NCBI RefSeq assembly: GCF_010389155.1
Contig: NC_057764.1
Coordinates: forward strand, 40,432,275-40,496,274
Origin: Erigeron canadensis
Lineage: Eukaryota > Streptophyta > Magnoliopsida > Asterales > Asteraceae
DNA length: 64,000 nt
Reading direction: 5' to 3'
Part shown: positions 34,556-45,905 of the stretch, piece after piece
Layout of the letters: each line of letters opens with the position of its first letter
Numbering within the stretch: position 1 is the stretch's first letter
Made by a program: the position numbers and the translations under genes
Notes under the pieces: generated by a model
What the model saw: the letters and a program-made list of their open reading frames with translations, nothing else
The model's database searches: none
What the model was told of the DNA's origin: nothing

Positions 34556-36273
34556 AGTAAGTTACTTGATTTATTTATATTTGGAAACCTGAACATCTTT
34601 AATGAAGGTATATGAGATAGAAGGTGTTCAACTTTTTTATCTTTTGTTTAAGTACTCAACTTTTGTTTTTCTCAACATAAAATATTTTTTTTCAAGTTTT
34701 CATATGTGAAAGTCAAAATTACTTCCTCAAAAAGTACTTTAATAAAGATAAAAGGATGTTTATAAAGAGCATCTACTCTACGGTAATAAAAAACTGAAAA
34801 TTTATAACCAACCTTTCCATGTCCAAAACCTCGAAAAAGTCTTTTTTTTTTTTTTTTTTTTTTGAAAAATTGTAAGTTGTGTCTATAATTGATAGAAAAA
34901 AAAATTGATTACATTAATCGAGAAAATCATATAAGCTTTGATGGCATTTCATGTAATTCCCTTTTAATAAAAGCTTTACAAATGACACGTAGTTTGTTTT
35001 GGTTTTTATATATTTATTAATTAAAATTAAAATTAGAATAGGAAAATTGTGAGAAAATGAGTTCTGTCAAACTAAAAACACAAATCTTAACCGTAAAGTT
35101 AAATCTAATGGAAACACGAAGGGCCTAGTTGTAATTTGTAAAACAGAGAAATTTGGTTGCGGATACAAGACATTCCCGATATACCCTTCAAACCTTTCGT
35201 ATAAGTGAAAAAAACATCAACATCAACATCAAATCATTAAATGTTCCAAGTGAAAATAGGCCCATTCTGTTAGCTTTAGACAATAAAGCCACTACCCAAC
35301 ATCACTTCAAAAGCCATAAATAAACAATACCCTTCCCAACCAATATATATGTATTGTGTTTGCACCCCATAACATCATGGTTTGAATGTTTCAACAATTT
35401 TGTAAATTTATCTAACTTTAGGACACAAAAAGACATATTTTCAATATATATTTCTGTATTCGTAAGATAAAAACATGGATGCAAGATTTAAAATCATACA
35501 TATATATTCAGTTGGGATGATCTTGGTTGTAAAACTTTGACATAACGAAACTTTAAAGAGAAAAATATAACATTATCAATTTCTAGGTAGGACAATCAAA
35601 GCTTTAGTGTATTTATTTACGACTGGTTGTGTGATTTAGAACAAAAACGGAAATGGAATTGTGTTTGTGTATAAATGATTAATATTAATTTTGGTGTTAG
35701 GCAAACTTTTAAGCACTATCATAACATTTTCCGAATCGAGCCGAATGTTTTCCGAATACTCGCTACAAGATAAAGCGTCGAGTCAGTGGAGTCGGATAAT
35801 TACTCCAAGTGCTCGCCACCTTGGCCGCTATGACCCACTGAGTACTCCCCGCATAGACCCGAGTACTCCCAACTTCCATGTCAACCGACTAGAAACGCCT
35901 AACGACTTCTACAACCTTGCTTTTAAGTAGGAAGGTTTCAATCCGCTGTTAATTACTATGTTGCTATAAATATGTACTGTATATATTGGAGTTCTTATTA
36001 AGTTAGGGTATTGGAAGAGTATTTGGCCCAATATGGGAAATTTCTGATTTCCTCATTACCATTTGCGCAAGGTTGGGCTATTGGGCTGCTTTGCTTATAC
36101 ACAAAGTTAGGTTCACATTTGTTGGACCTATAACCTGCGAAACTTAAATCAAAAGAATAGATTCAGTCCAATATGCCAATTCTTAGGGCTTAAAGGGGTG
36201 TGTATTAGTTTGTAGGGCTTTATCACTTAATCAACACACAGATCTTAGAATTGGACTTTGAAATATTAATATA
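34556..36273. other. Non-coding stretch upstream of the DGK gene
   Basis: A T21-type homopolymer is at about 34843-34863. An open frame at 35691-35930 (79 codons, ending FYNLAFK) has higher GC than its surroundings and the Ser-rich run FSESSRMFSEYS, but I recognise no family and no intron signals, so I do not call it a gene. Confidence 0.45.
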
Positions 36274-36690
36274 CTAGCTAATTAGCCCGGGTTCAACCCG
36301 AGTATTTTTAATAAAACTTTTGCTAATATATACTTGATCTTTGTGTAATTCGCATAGACTTGATAATGATTAATGGGTTACCGTTATCACCTCTACGAAA
36401 CTAACCATCTTTTATATTTTGAAAAAAAGATACATTTTATTATATAAATATAAACATTAGAAAGATAAATTTTTAAATATAAAAAATTTAAGGTTAAAAT
36501 TAAATGGGAAATATTAAAAAAAACAAATTTAGAATACAAAACATTTCATGATATCATGATTTTATAAAAGGCAAATAAAAATGAATGTTGAATTGACACG
36601 TTGATTTAATATAAAATAAGTTCATGTAAACAATCTTGTTTTATTAATATAACGTTTTAAATCTTGGTGAAACTTAAAAGTTAAAGTTAT
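36274..36690 (-). mobile_element. Helitron-like terminus (second hairpin family)
   Basis: On the minus strand hairpin CGGGTTGAACCCGGGC is followed by TAATTAGCTAG (ending 36274) and T. This is the expected hairpin plus CTRR plus T arrangement. A decayed copy of the same end is at about 41665-41710. The 5' limit is not seen; 36690 is arbitrary. Confidence 0.6.
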
Positions 36691-37034
36691 GTGTCATACA
36701 CTCATACTTATTTCAGCTTGGCATTATGGTCATGCGGATCAAAAACATACAAATATATAAACAAATGTAATAACAAATTTTCAAATGGCAAACTTCTGCC
36801 GGACTTAAAAAAAAGAAAGAAAAAAAAGACGACCTTCATGTACCATCCACTATCCGGCCATATTGCACATACATGTTATGTCTCTGGAAACATTACATCG
36901 AATTTGAAATTTGAATGATCCATATATACATATGTACCATCGTTTCTTGTTTTGAAATATTAATACAAATGCAATTAACGTTTTAATTGTTGGTGAAAAA
37001 CAAGAATAAAAAGAAGGAAAAAAAAGATCAAAAG

Positions 37035-40000
37035 ATGGAATCATCAGGGGAGGACCCTTTGATGAACAAAAGCTCGAGTAAATCATCTGTAATAGATTCG
37101 ATAAAAGGGTGTTCATTGAAGGGAATGCGTATTCCAAAAGATGAATTAAGGCGAAGGATCACCATGCCTGAGTATTTACGTTTAGCTATTCGTGATGCCA
37201 TTGAGGCCAAAAATATTGATGCAGGGAAACAACATTATGATAGCATTTTCCTTTCTGTTGTGGCGGTTGTTGGTGGTGGCGATGAAACTCCTCTTGTTGC
37301 TCCTGAAACGCCGTTGGTTGTTTTTGTCAATTCTAAAAGTGGTGGACGTCATGGCACCGAGCTTAAATCTAGATTGAAGGATTTCATGGGTGAAGAACAG
37401 GTTTATTTCCATTTGCATGTGTTATTTTTAATATGTTGGTTGATTATTTTTATGAATCTATTTACTTTGTTCAATTCTTAAATATATAATCTGTACACAA
37501 CATGAAAAAATATCAAATGTTCAAGATTAACTGGCTTGACAAAAGAATTCTGAGGAAGATGGTTACTTTCACATTCGCATTTATACATTTTTGCAATAAC
37601 AATATCTAGTTTAGAAACCGAATCACTCTTGAGTACTAGTGAATCATACTTGATTGTCAAATCCATTTCAGGTTGGTTCAGAGTATATATGTTTATCATT
37701 TTACATGTAAATTTACTTAATTTACTAATTAATCTTCTTGAAAGATTGGAATATTTTTCATGTTGGTGGCAGATTTTTGATCTTCAAGATGTGAAGCCTC
37801 ATGAATTTGTTCAATACGGATTAGCCTGCCTGGAAAACTTTGCTGCTCTTGGAGACAACTGTGCTAAAGAAAGTCGCGAAAGATTAAGAATTATAGTATG
37901 TATATATATATACCTTAAGATAAAGTTCACAAAATATATGATAAATAGATTTGAATGAATATAAATGTGGTTTCATTTGATAGGTTGCAGGAGGTGATGG
38001 GACTGTGGGTTGGGTCCTTGGGTGCCTTGGGGAGCTTCAAAAACAGGGTCGAGAGCCCGTTCCACCAACTGCAATTATACCTCTTGGTACAGGGAACGAC
38101 TTATCCAGGAGTTTGGGTTGGGTAATTTTATCCTTTTGTTTTTCTAAACGTCCAAATGTCTGTTATGGGGGGGTATGTTAACATGTTGTTGAACTTATAC
38201 CTACAGGGTGGTTCATTTTCTATCAAATGGAAAGCAGCAATTAAAAGGGTTTTAGATCGAGCTGTTCATGCTTCACTTGCTCGTCTTGACAGGTCTGCTT
38301 TTGTACTTGATTCACAATGTGGACATCTAAACCATTTTTTTCATAAATGGGTTGATAGGTTGTGTTCTATTTCAAACGGGTCAAACTAAATTTTGAGCTA
38401 GAAGATTAACGAGTCAAACATGTCCAAAGTCACATAAAGTCTTTCATACTTTTAATCACAATTTATGCATTAGTTAACTCTAAAAAATTTTAAAAAAATT
38501 GTTAGCAAGCTAAGCTGACTTGTTTCATCTGTAACCCAAACTACCTACCAGCCCATATTTCCGCCAACAATTCACCGTATCTTTTTTAGCAATGATTTCA
38601 TTTGTACAACAAATCTTGTCATTTGCAGTTGGAACCTTGTGTTGTCAATGCCGTCTGGTATAGAATTGGACACTCCTCATGCATTGAAGGAAACAGAAGA
38701 GGTTGTTCTTGATCAGGTTAGGAATTTGTATATATACAAACATGTATATACGAGTAATATGTATACATCAAAGGCTTTTTTTTTTTACCTTAATTAACAG
38801 TAATATTATTATGGTTTTGTTTTCAGGATCTAGAAAATGAAGGGAACTTACCAGAGGAAGTCTCTTGCTACCAAGGAGTCTTTTACAATTATTTCAGCAT
38901 AGGTGTGCTATTTTACAGTTTTTGTTAAACTAAAATGTTTGAAACTTACAAGTTAATAAACTGAAAAGAACCTAAATAATTGTCAAGGTTTATGCATAAT
39001 TTCACGGTCTCTTTAGTTAGAGTGAACGGTGTATATAAGAACAGTTGTCGAAGCATACTGTGTTTATGATGATAATCCATATTCAGATTTTAATTACAGG
39101 AATGGATGCCCAAGTGGCTTATGGTTTCCATCATCTACGGAATGAGAAACCATATCTTACACAAGGCCGTATTGCAAACAAGGTTTGAATATGAGTCCAT
39201 TTCTCGTACATTGTCATATACTATGAACATACGGTTTGAAAATGTTTAAGGATATAATTCAAGACTTTATCATTTTGAAGAGTTTCTGGATCTGTCTTTT
39301 CCATAGATCATTTACTCTGGATACACCTGCAAACAAGGATGGTTTTTAACGCCGTGTATAAATGACCCGAGCTTGAGGTAACATTCTCTGTTATAATATG
39401 AACTAGAAAGTAACTATGATGACATCATATTTTTTTTTATCGTAAAGTAACTTTCTCAATTGGATAAAATAAATTAAAAATTGACATTAACCATTGTACA
39501 TGTTTTTCCATTATTAGTCAACCTTGGAAATTGCCAAAAATTTGCTTCGCTTTTGCAGGGGACTAAAAAACATTTTAAGGATGCATATTAAAAAATTAAA
39601 CAGCCAAAACTGGGAGCTGCTTCCGCTTCCATCAAGGTAAGGCTATTTCATTGCGACCGATTTACCTATAGACCTTGAGTAAGCTGTGCAGAACCTGCAT
39701 TTTTCAGTAACCCAATAAGTGAATAACCTCTAAACTTTAACTTAAAACCCATGATGGAAGCTATTTGTAGCTTACTCTAAAGGCCCTCTTTAATTTCTTG
39801 ATTTTACACTCATAATCAATATTTTATGAGATGGATTTGTTCAACTCTTTGTCAAGGGCTAATGCTTTGATAGCTTTTGACGCCCATTCGCCTATCTCAC
39901 ATTGATAGTATATATCATGCTGCAGTATTAGGTCTATAGTCGCGTTGAATCTTAATAGCTATGCAAGTGGAAGAAATCCATGGGGTAACTTGAAGCCAGA

Positions 40001-40492
40001 ATATTTAGAGAAGGTAGCATTTTTGAATTGATAATATATATTGACTTTAATGAGCATAAACCTCGATGGTAATTCGTTAATGCAGAAAGGTTTTGTCGAG
40101 GCTAAATTGGACGATGGTCTCCTGGAAATCTTTGGATTTAAGCAAGGATGGCATGCATCATTTGTTATGGTTGATTTGATTTCAGCAAAACACATTGCTC
40201 AGGTACACCATATGTCTTTCATCCTAAGTAGTCACCTCCAAAGCTAATTTCGTTAACATTTAGCAGCAAGTTTTATCATAAAGTTGTGTTAAGTTTTATA
40301 TCAACATTTACTATTGGACAGGCAGCTGCAATTCGATTTGAGTTAAGAGGTGGAGCATGGAAAGAAGGCTTCATGCAGATGGATGGAGAACCATGGAAAG
40401 TACCCATAAACACCGAATTCTCTACATTTGTAGACATCAAAAGGGTACCATTTCAATCTGTTTTGGTTAAAGGAGAGAACAACCATTCTTGA
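37035..40492 (+). CDS. DGK7-like: Diacylglycerol kinase, plant cluster II (DGK7-like), 494 aa, 12 exons
   Basis: Phosphorylates diacylglycerol to phosphatidic acid with ATP in plant lipid signalling. Exons: 37035-37400, 37773-37895, 37984-38121, 38207-38292, 38629-38716, 38827-38902, 39100-39182, 39307-39377, 39559-39636, 39926-40013, 40086-40202 and 40322-40492. All introns are GT-AG and phases agree without a stop, giving 494 residues, close to the roughly 490 usual for this class. The catalytic DGKc domain begins near residue 92 ([15 protein letters not shown]) and includes the nucleotide-binding [11 protein letters not shown] at 166-176 and [14 protein letters not shown]. The accessory domain runs from about residue 280 ([18 protein letters not shown]) to MDGEPWKVP. 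No C1 domains or N-terminal membrane anchor are seen, which fits cluster II. The start is the first Met, with a Ser-rich leader. The subgroup within DGK3/4/7 is uncertain. Confidence 0.93.
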
Positions 40493-40825
40493 AAGATATG
40501 ATGTAAACTAATATGCGCGATAATTCATGGCCACAATACGATCTTCTGAGCAATGTAAAACTTTTGCCCTGTCTTTTACCAAGGATGCACATATGGGCTG
40601 ATTTGGTGGATTGTTAATTGTAAATTATGGAACAAAATACCTCCAAAAGATTCATAAGAGTTAACTCATCTGGGATTCAGGATATAGACGAGTCTGTACT
40701 TGTCGTTCGAGCTTCTAAATCAGTTTGTTTCATACACTTACCGTTACCGTATTCTTGAATATTGTCAGCTTGATACACTTAAAAAAAAAAACTGAATTCA
40801 CTGTAGAGACACAAGAGATAGTGCC
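40493..40825. other. 3' flank of the DGK gene
   Basis: Probably holds the 3' UTR; no single polyadenylation signal can be chosen with confidence. A poly-A run is at 40781-40790. Confidence 0.4.
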
Positions 40826-41209
40826 CGCGCGTTACGGCGGTGAGATGGTGGGGTGATAGGTCAAGTCATACAGTATGATAGCCAAATGCCTTAGCCGTAC
40901 GGGCTCCGCCCTCGGATTTAAAATTCGTCGAAAGTATATTGAATGACGTTTTTAGTAAAAGAGCATGAAATTTTAAGAACACCCGTACAATTTTTATAAT
41001 TTATCGATAAACTGTTTCGCGCGTTGCGGCGGTGAGATGGTGGGGTGATAGGTCAAGTCATAGAGTATGATAGCCAAATGCCTTAGCCGTATGGGCTTCG
41101 CCCTCAGATTTAAAATTCGTCGAAAGTATATTGAATGACATTTTTAATGAAAGAGTATAAAATTTTAAGAACACCCGTACAATTTTTATAATTTATCGAT
41201 AAACGGTTT
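40826..41209. repeat. 192-bp tandem duplication
   Basis: Copies 40826-41017 and 41018-41209 both run from CGCGCGTT(A/G)CGGCGGTG to TTTATCGATAAAC, with only a few substitutions. The family is dispersed: an inverted relative is at 9240-9440. The GC-rich start resembles the Helitron-type termini elsewhere (GCCCGCGCG). Confidence 0.85.
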
Positions 41210-42453
41210 TTGAGATAAAATATTTTGAATGAATTAGAAGAATAAAATGATTTATAAATGAGAGAAAAAAAATTGAGTGGTTGAGATTTGAGGGGAGAGA
41301 AAAAAAATGAATGGTTGAGATTTAAAGTTATTATAAGTTATATTAGGTAGTAATGTTTAAATTTGTGAATAAAGAATAGAGGTACTTCGGGTAGTTCAAA
41401 TCATAGAGAAAAAAAAAAGGCAAAATGCTTTATAAGATAGTATTAGATATTTGACATTTTTATATAAGAATGGGTTCGTTTGGGTGTTTTATTTATAAGG
41501 GTTATACGGGTAAAATAGAAAAACAGAACACTTGAATAATAGAAATAAACATTTTGGGATTGATAGTCACTTATTGGGTCAAAATGAAAGCTAGGCCCAT
41601 TAAAAGTGTTGGGCTTGAACTATGGATGTTAGTTTGTTACTTTGTTTGACTGTTTAAATAACTATTTAATTAACTGGGTTCAATTCAGACATATTAATAA
41701 AAGTTTTAAAAGAATATATCATTGTCGTTAAAGTTGTGATAAAATTATTAGAGTTTTCAGTAGGAAAAAAAAATATTTGTTACATAAAAATTACATCATA
41801 AGTAATAAAAGCAAAAAAAAAAAAAATTTAAGAAGGAAACTATTTATGACATCATAAATAAATTAAACAAAAAATAATTAAGCTTTAAGAAAAACAAAAT
41901 GTAGAGTTGACACAAACTATTTTTGTAAAATGCTTATGTCATAACAATTTTCTTTTATTTATATATAGAGAGTACTCTATACAAATATATTTATCTAAAT
42001 TATACACCAAATCAAACTTTTTAAGTTTTTAGCGAGGAACAAAGCAAACACATGTCATTAATTGTTCTAAGTAGATAGCTTAATTAGGACGCGCATCTCC
42101 AATGTGTATGTATATGTTTCTGAAGTTATTATGCATCTAGTCCTTGAGCTTCAAATGATTGGTTGGAAACAGAGACGGAACCATAAATGTTTTTTTACAG
42201 GAGGACAATTTTTAAAATTGTTTGTCATATTTAGAGTCGTATTCGAGAAGGTAAAAAAAATTGGCCCTAGCTCGAGAATAAAAAATGGATCCTCAAAAGA
42301 ATTTGTTTCCCACATTAGGTGTAACACTCATATTAAAAAATACCGGTTCATTTTAATAAATAAAGACCACACGTGTCAGACAAATTCTTATTAAATGAAA
42401 ACGTATTTAATTGTAATGCAAGAAACTCCACAAATATACTTTTTAAAAAATAT
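41210..42453. other. Non-coding AT-rich stretch
   Basis: A decayed copy of the GGGTTCAACCC-type Helitron end is at about 41665-41710. No gene is seen; an open frame at 42104-42394 has no recognisable motif. Confidence 0.5.
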
Positions 42454-42463
42454 TTAGCTTGTA

Positions 42464-45132
42464 GGGAAAAATTATTTTAAGAACTAAAAAGAAAAAGTAA
42501 GAACCTGTAGGAACCCCTACAATAAATCCACACCGTTTAATTATTGTGATCAAGGGTCTAGAAATATGATGGCAAAATTGTAATAAAATCGAACAGAAAA
42601 ATGAAACGAACATGTGATCAGGGGTATAATTGTCATGTAAAATGTCGAACCTAAAGTCAAATATGTTTTCATTTTTCAGAAATTAACTGATACTCGTATG
42701 AAACTAGAAACCACTTTTATCTCACACCTAACCATCCTTAAAAATCACCATTGAAGATCTGTATAACCAAATCATATCCAAAAATTAAACAAAATCTTAA
42801 ATCAAATCGGCAAGAAGTGCACGTGTGATCAACATTGAAGATCTGTAAATTGTTTTCCATTATTCAATCATATTATGTTTATCTTATTCTATATTGGAAC
42901 ATGACGATTCGTTTCGTTAATTTTGAAATTGCCAATTAGTAAATTGTTGCATATGTAATCAAAACGATGGATACAGGTAAGTTTTTTACATTTTTCATAG
43001 GTTAGGTTAATTTTTTTGTTTCTTATTTGTGACCTGATTAAAAATTTTAATATCAATGTTTTTATTTTATAATTGTATTTGGGTGGTTTATAAATTTTAG
43101 GAATTGAAATTCGTAATATATTTTTCCATGGATTTGGGTGTTTTTTTTGTTATTTATGAAACGGATAATTTGTTTTTTACTTTTAAAATTTTGTTACTTC
43201 TAAAATGATTTTTGGGTATTTTTCATAAGCATATATGAAATATGGTTTGAGAACAGGGCAATTGGATACTTTTTTCTAGCTAAATATGTGCATTCATAGT
43301 TATGTATGATTGTTTGTGTGCATATGTGTTTTGGTAGACATGATTACATGTGATCAGTGTGAGTATACGTGAAATATGGTTTGGGAATAGGGCAATGTTG
43401 AACTTTTGACTAGTTTGAGCATAATATGTGATCAATGTAAGCATATGTGAAATACGGTTTCAGATTTTTTTTCCCCCCTAGGTAACTATATTCATGATCA
43501 TATGTGCATTCATATTTAATTATGATTGTTTATGTGTATATGTGTTTTGGTAAACTGATTATATGTGATCAGTGTGTGTATATGTGATCAATGTGAGTAT
43601 ACGTAAAATATGGTTTGGGAACAGGGGAATGTGGATACCCTTTGTCTACATGTGTTCATGATCATATGTATGTGCATTCATAGTTAAGTATGATTATTTG
43701 TGTGTATGTGTTTTTGTATACATGATTATAGTGATCAGTGTGTGCATATGTGATTAGTGTGAGTATATGTGATATAACTGGGCAATATGGAACTTTTGAC
43801 CAGTTTGAGCATATGTAATTATATGTGATCAATGTAAACATATGTGAAATGTGGTTTTAAGGATACTTTTTCTAGCTACATATGCTCATGATCATATGCA
43901 TCCATAGTTAAGTATGATTCTTTGTGTGTATATCTGTTTTGGTAGACATGATTATATGTGAACAGCGCGCGTATATGCTCAGCACTCTTTAACAAGATAA
44001 ATACGAACATGATCATATGTGCATTTATAATTGATTATGCTGTTAAAGTGCATACATAGTAAAATAATCAAATGGACACTAAAATGTTATGTGATTGTAT
44101 ATTTGTATAGGGTTTGGAGCTGTTAAAATCAAAGGGGAAACAAGTGGGTAGGTGAAAGTCAAAGAAACGAGTATGTTTTAAGTGGTTGGGTACATTTTAA
44201 TTTATCTTTGTGTTTATAATGAAAATATAATGGTAGTGAATTGTTAGACTTGTGGCCGAGTAACGCTAAGAAAAGAAGGTGTACAAGACAAAGGAAGGAA
44301 AGAGGGACGGTATAAGGCAAGTACTTGCTAGACTTGTGGCTGATTACAATGCATGCTGGTAATTACTTGCGAGTATGAAGATCATTCAATTTGGCAGGCT
44401 TCATTTGATTTTGACAGTGTAGCTTCTATGCATATTGTTGTTCTTGTACATTAATAGAATAATAGTGTAGAAGCAATGTGGTAGATGTTTTCTCCAGCCA
44501 CTTACTGGAGTTTTGGTTGTTTAATGCAATGATTAATGTGATTAGAAAGTGTATATGTATGTACATTTGAACAATCAAAAAGGGTATATTGTTAGATGAA
44601 AAAGATGGGTACGGAATGTGTTTCATCTATTTCTTTGATCAAAACTGGATAAAACAAGAAACTCAGTCCTGAGATTATGTAGATGAAATATTAATGAAAC
44701 CCGATTCATGAATATGACAAAGTTTAAACAAAAATCAAAAAACTAATTATAAATTAGACCAAGTACATATTAAAGAGGGAGTATGGATTGAACTTTCGAG
44801 GAAATATGAGTATAGTGAGATTCATAATTATGGTTATTACAAATAAGTATTGTGGATATGAGACTGAACTTCTTGAATGGACTAGAATAATGAAAGATGA
44901 TGAAGGAAACAATATTATGTACGTGGTGCAATTTTTGGAACGAGTTATTGATTATCATATTCAAAAAAGATATTTAATAACTGTTAGGAGAGAATTATGG
45001 GATGAGTTTATGCTATTTTCTATTAACTTAAATAATCAATTATTAAATTACAAATATACCCTTATGTATATTGATGGAAAAAAGGTTCTTAAAGGTTCTC
45101 ACTTTTTTTAGGTTCTCAAAATAACTTTTGTC
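42464..45132. mobile_element. 2.67-kb non-autonomous MULE-like element with 10-bp target duplication
   Basis: The flanks carry TTAGCTTGTA (42454-42463) and TTAGCTGGTA (45133-45142), a 10-bp duplication with one difference. The termini GGGAAAAATTATTTTAAGAA and inverted GACAAAAGTTATTTTGAGAA align base for base from the ends, followed by further matching (A)AGTAAGAACC-type blocks. A 9-11 bp duplication is the MULE signature. The interior has no transposase; it holds an internal repeat array (43230-43985). The open frame at 44788-45111 overlaps the right terminus and is incidental. Confidence 0.7.
43230..43985 (+). repeat. Degenerate tandem array rich in ATATGTGATCA words
   Basis: Several copies of a composite unit: GAAATATGGTTTGGGAACAG, then a GGCAAT(A/G)T(G/T)GA block, CATGATCATATG, GCATTCATAGTTAAGTATGA, TGTTTTGGTAGACATGATTA and TATGTGATCA(G/A)TGTG. 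Unit starts lie near 43235, 43375, 43450, 43605 and 43845, so the period is irregular and sub-repeats are present. It lies inside the non-autonomous element 42464-45132. Confidence 0.7.
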
Positions 45133-45142
45133 TTAGCTGGTA

Positions 45143-45500
45143 TATATATCTTTCATACATAACTATTATGATTAACATAATTAGTTGTTTGTAATATATA
45201 TATATATATCATAATTTGAAAGAAAAATAATTTTTCACAAACAACTACATTATTAACGTATTACACATTTACATACCCAAACAGAAAAAGCTTTTTTTTA
45301 AACCTTTCTTTATTCTTTCTATTAAATCTAAAACAACTCAAGTTTTTTATTCTACCAATTAAGAAATCTATCTCAAATTTAATGATTCGATAACCAATGA
45401 CTTCTAAAGAATATGCTTATAAAAATGAAGGTAACATTTGTATTTATTTCCTACTTATTTTTTCTTACTTTTAGAAGAAAAAAAATACAAATATACCATT
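45143..45500. other. Non-coding AT-rich spacer
   Basis: A short (TA)n tract lies near 45197-45210. No gene seen. Confidence 0.5.
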
Positions 45501-45905
45501 TAAATTGTAAAAAATTACATTGTACTAAAATTGGAGTAGGAGCAGCTGCCCCCATGCTACCTCTGTCCTTGGAAGACCATCCCCCTTGCATGAGGTTTTG
45601 TGTTCAAGTCTGAGGAGGCAAGTCTGAGGTTTTGTGAAAGACATAGAAATTAAGCCTCTTTATGATGGCTTGACTTGGGTATACCCAAATTCAAGTCTGA
45701 AGGGGCAGGATTTACCCTTATTAATTGTCGTGTCTTCGGGCGAATTAATAGGGGGTTTTCCCCCCACCGAGTAATTGAAATAAACATTTCTATTTCGAAG
45801 AAGCTCTCTAGCGCAGACCCTGTTAAGACAACGTACGTATGCTATACCTCTCGCTGTCGAATCGCGACATAAAGTTTCCAACGAAATTCACCTTTAAAAA
45901 AATAA
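45501..45905 (+). mobile_element. tRNA-derived SINE, same family as 34191-34555
   Basis: Shares with the copy at 34208-34538 (in opposite orientation) the B-box-like GAGGTTTTGTGTTCAAGTC, a GGGTATACC..AATTCAAGTCTGA block, CAGGATTTACCC, GAAATAAACATTTCTA, GTTAAGACAACGTACG, and a terminal CACCTTTAAAAAAAT tail. The 5' A-box region is decayed. Possible imperfect duplications AAATATACCAT (about 45490) and AAATACACCAT (about 45913) flank it. Confidence 0.75.

Noticed and set aside
37401..37772. Extra DGK coding sequence reading into the first intron
   Set aside because: The frame continues for 42 codons past the exon, but the next conserved block joins in phase only when 37401-37772 is removed.
43230..43985. 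A CRISPR-like array
   Set aside because: The repeats are degenerate, irregularly spaced and in plant DNA inside a transposon, with no unique spacers.
44788..45111. 107-codon open frame in the MULE-like element
   Set aside because: It runs into the terminal inverted repeat and has no transposase motif.
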